A DNA stretch of 64,000 nucleotides from Bacteroides sp. (lineage in GTDB: Bacteria; Bacteroidota; Bacteroidia; Bacteroidales; Bacteroidaceae). Location: contig JAJQDI010000018.1 in assembly GCA_021202275.1 (NCBI GenBank), positions 257,330 to 321,329 on the forward strand. Direction: 5' to 3'. The position numbers and the translations under genes were made by a program. This document shows positions 63,304 through 64,000 of the stretch, piece by piece. The notes beneath the pieces are model-generated. The model saw nothing but the letters and a program-made list of their open reading frames with translations. It searched no databases and had not been told where the DNA came from. Each line of letters begins with the position of its first letter. Position 1 is the stretch's first letter.

Positions 63304-64000
63304 GTATACAACGGATTAATCATATAAATATACAGTTGGTATCTTTCCATAAAAACATTTATCCTGTGTATGGACTATGTTACTACCAGGCATCTGCACA
63401 AGAAAAGCAGAGGATCTACGAAAAGAAAACACTTACTTTCCTTTTACATTAACAAAATAAAGTTTAAAAAGTTTAGAATCCGTTCCCCTTCTGCCTCTTC
63501 CCGGATCAGCTTCACCGGCCCTGGTTCAGTACAGTACCCCCGGAAAAGACGATGCTGAGCCATTAAAAATGATTCAGGAGGCGTGGCTGGTTCATGATTC
63601 CGGTCAGCGCATTATCACCCAAGCACCGTGACCATTTGTATGGATAAGTAAGTATTCATCCATGAATTGCACACATACTCCCGTATCGCTATGCTGAGAC
63701 GCTGTATACGATCTATCCATACGCGTATTCAACACGTGAATTTCCATCAGAGAAGGGGGTTACCTGTAGAGACGCACGGCGTGCGTCTCCGCGTTGTACG
63801 TCCAACACAGAAATGCGCGTCTCCGCGGTGTGTGTCCCACACAAAGGCATGCGTCTCCGTGATGCACATCTGAACGCTGTGCGACTTCGTGATATATATC
63901 CAACAAAAAAAGTATATCGCAAGGTATATACCTTTCCATTCGGTATGCTGAGACGCACGTCGTGCACTAGTGTCCGCTAAAATAATTTAAGATTTAGAGA
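63304..64000. repeat. Gene-free window end with decayed GACGCAC repeats
   Basis: Positions 63763-63793 repeat the AGACGCACGGCGTGCGTCT core found near 48940. Further partial units of about 35-40 bases (GCGTCTCCGCG or GCGTCTCCGTG) follow at 63817 and 63850, and a last half copy lies at 63950. No ORF in these 697 bases is convincing. Confidence 0.6.

Noticed and set aside
63485..63630. Short open stretch ending EAWLVHDSGQRIITQAP
   Set aside because: It has no start codon, no ribosome site and no recognised family; too weak to call a gene or remnant.

Overview
The window looks like chromosome of a gut-type Bacteroidales, most likely a Parabacteroides relative (family Tannerellaceae); the genus is an inference from gene content only. 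Evidence: Bacteroidetes promoters (-33 TTTG, -7 TAnnTTTG) before many genes, an N-succinylornithine carbamoyltransferase (argF') with the diagnostic proline, a long IspG of 611 residues, a NigD-like lipoprotein, a Bacteroidetes order uppS-bamA-ompH-ompH-murI, weak Shine-Dalgarno sites, and both normal TAG and TAA stops.

Layout. 1-12 kb: lipoprotein, uppS, bamA, two OmpH/Skp chaperones, murI, then proline (proB, proA) and arginine (argF') synthesis, ending in a PAP2 gene broken by a TAG codon just after its signal peptide. 12-17 kb: a minus-strand operon PASTA protein - rluD - ddl - acyltransferase - NigD-like lipoprotein, plus rpmH, which is too short for most ORF callers. 17-27.6 kb: efp, glycosyltransferase, radC, DUF59 protein with lpxH, alkaline phosphatase, pta-ackA behind an 18-bp perfect inverted repeat, and a DUF2156/GNAT pair. 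27.7-29 kb: an AT-rich pocket with a damaged lipoprotein gene that has an Ala/Gly-rich hydrophobic tail, followed by a 53-residue two-helix membrane protein. 29-53 kb: tldD/pmbA, folP-cdaA, murF, a sodium-dependent transporter, lolD, tcdA, antiporter, pepP, rpoN, gcvH, purE, ispG, ctpA and a PfkB kinase, with heptamer arrays and 41-bp inverted repeats in the spaces around purE and ispG.

53-62.3 kb is accessory DNA anchored on two tRNA-Asn genes. Between them lies a repeat-rich 2.5 kb stretch whose only recognisable gene is a SymE-type toxin, preceded by a structured leader containing a perfect 15-base complement of the symE initiation region. After the second tRNA-Asn comes an AT-rich island of about 6.5 kb bounded by a 43-bp direct repeat of the tRNA 3' end. 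It carries a dynamin-like GTPase split over three frames at two poly-A tracts, an IS256-family element nested in the remains of an older relative, a frameshifted tyrosine-recombinase remnant, and a Phd/ParE-type toxin-antitoxin pair. The window closes with a DUF6624 protein and a repeat-filled, gene-free end.

The core genes work together in envelope building (uppS, bamA, ompH, murI, ddl, murF, lpxH, lolD, acyltransferase), amino-acid and folate synthesis, translation (efp, rpmH, rluD, tcdA) and acetate metabolism. All calls come from reading the sequence; no search was run.
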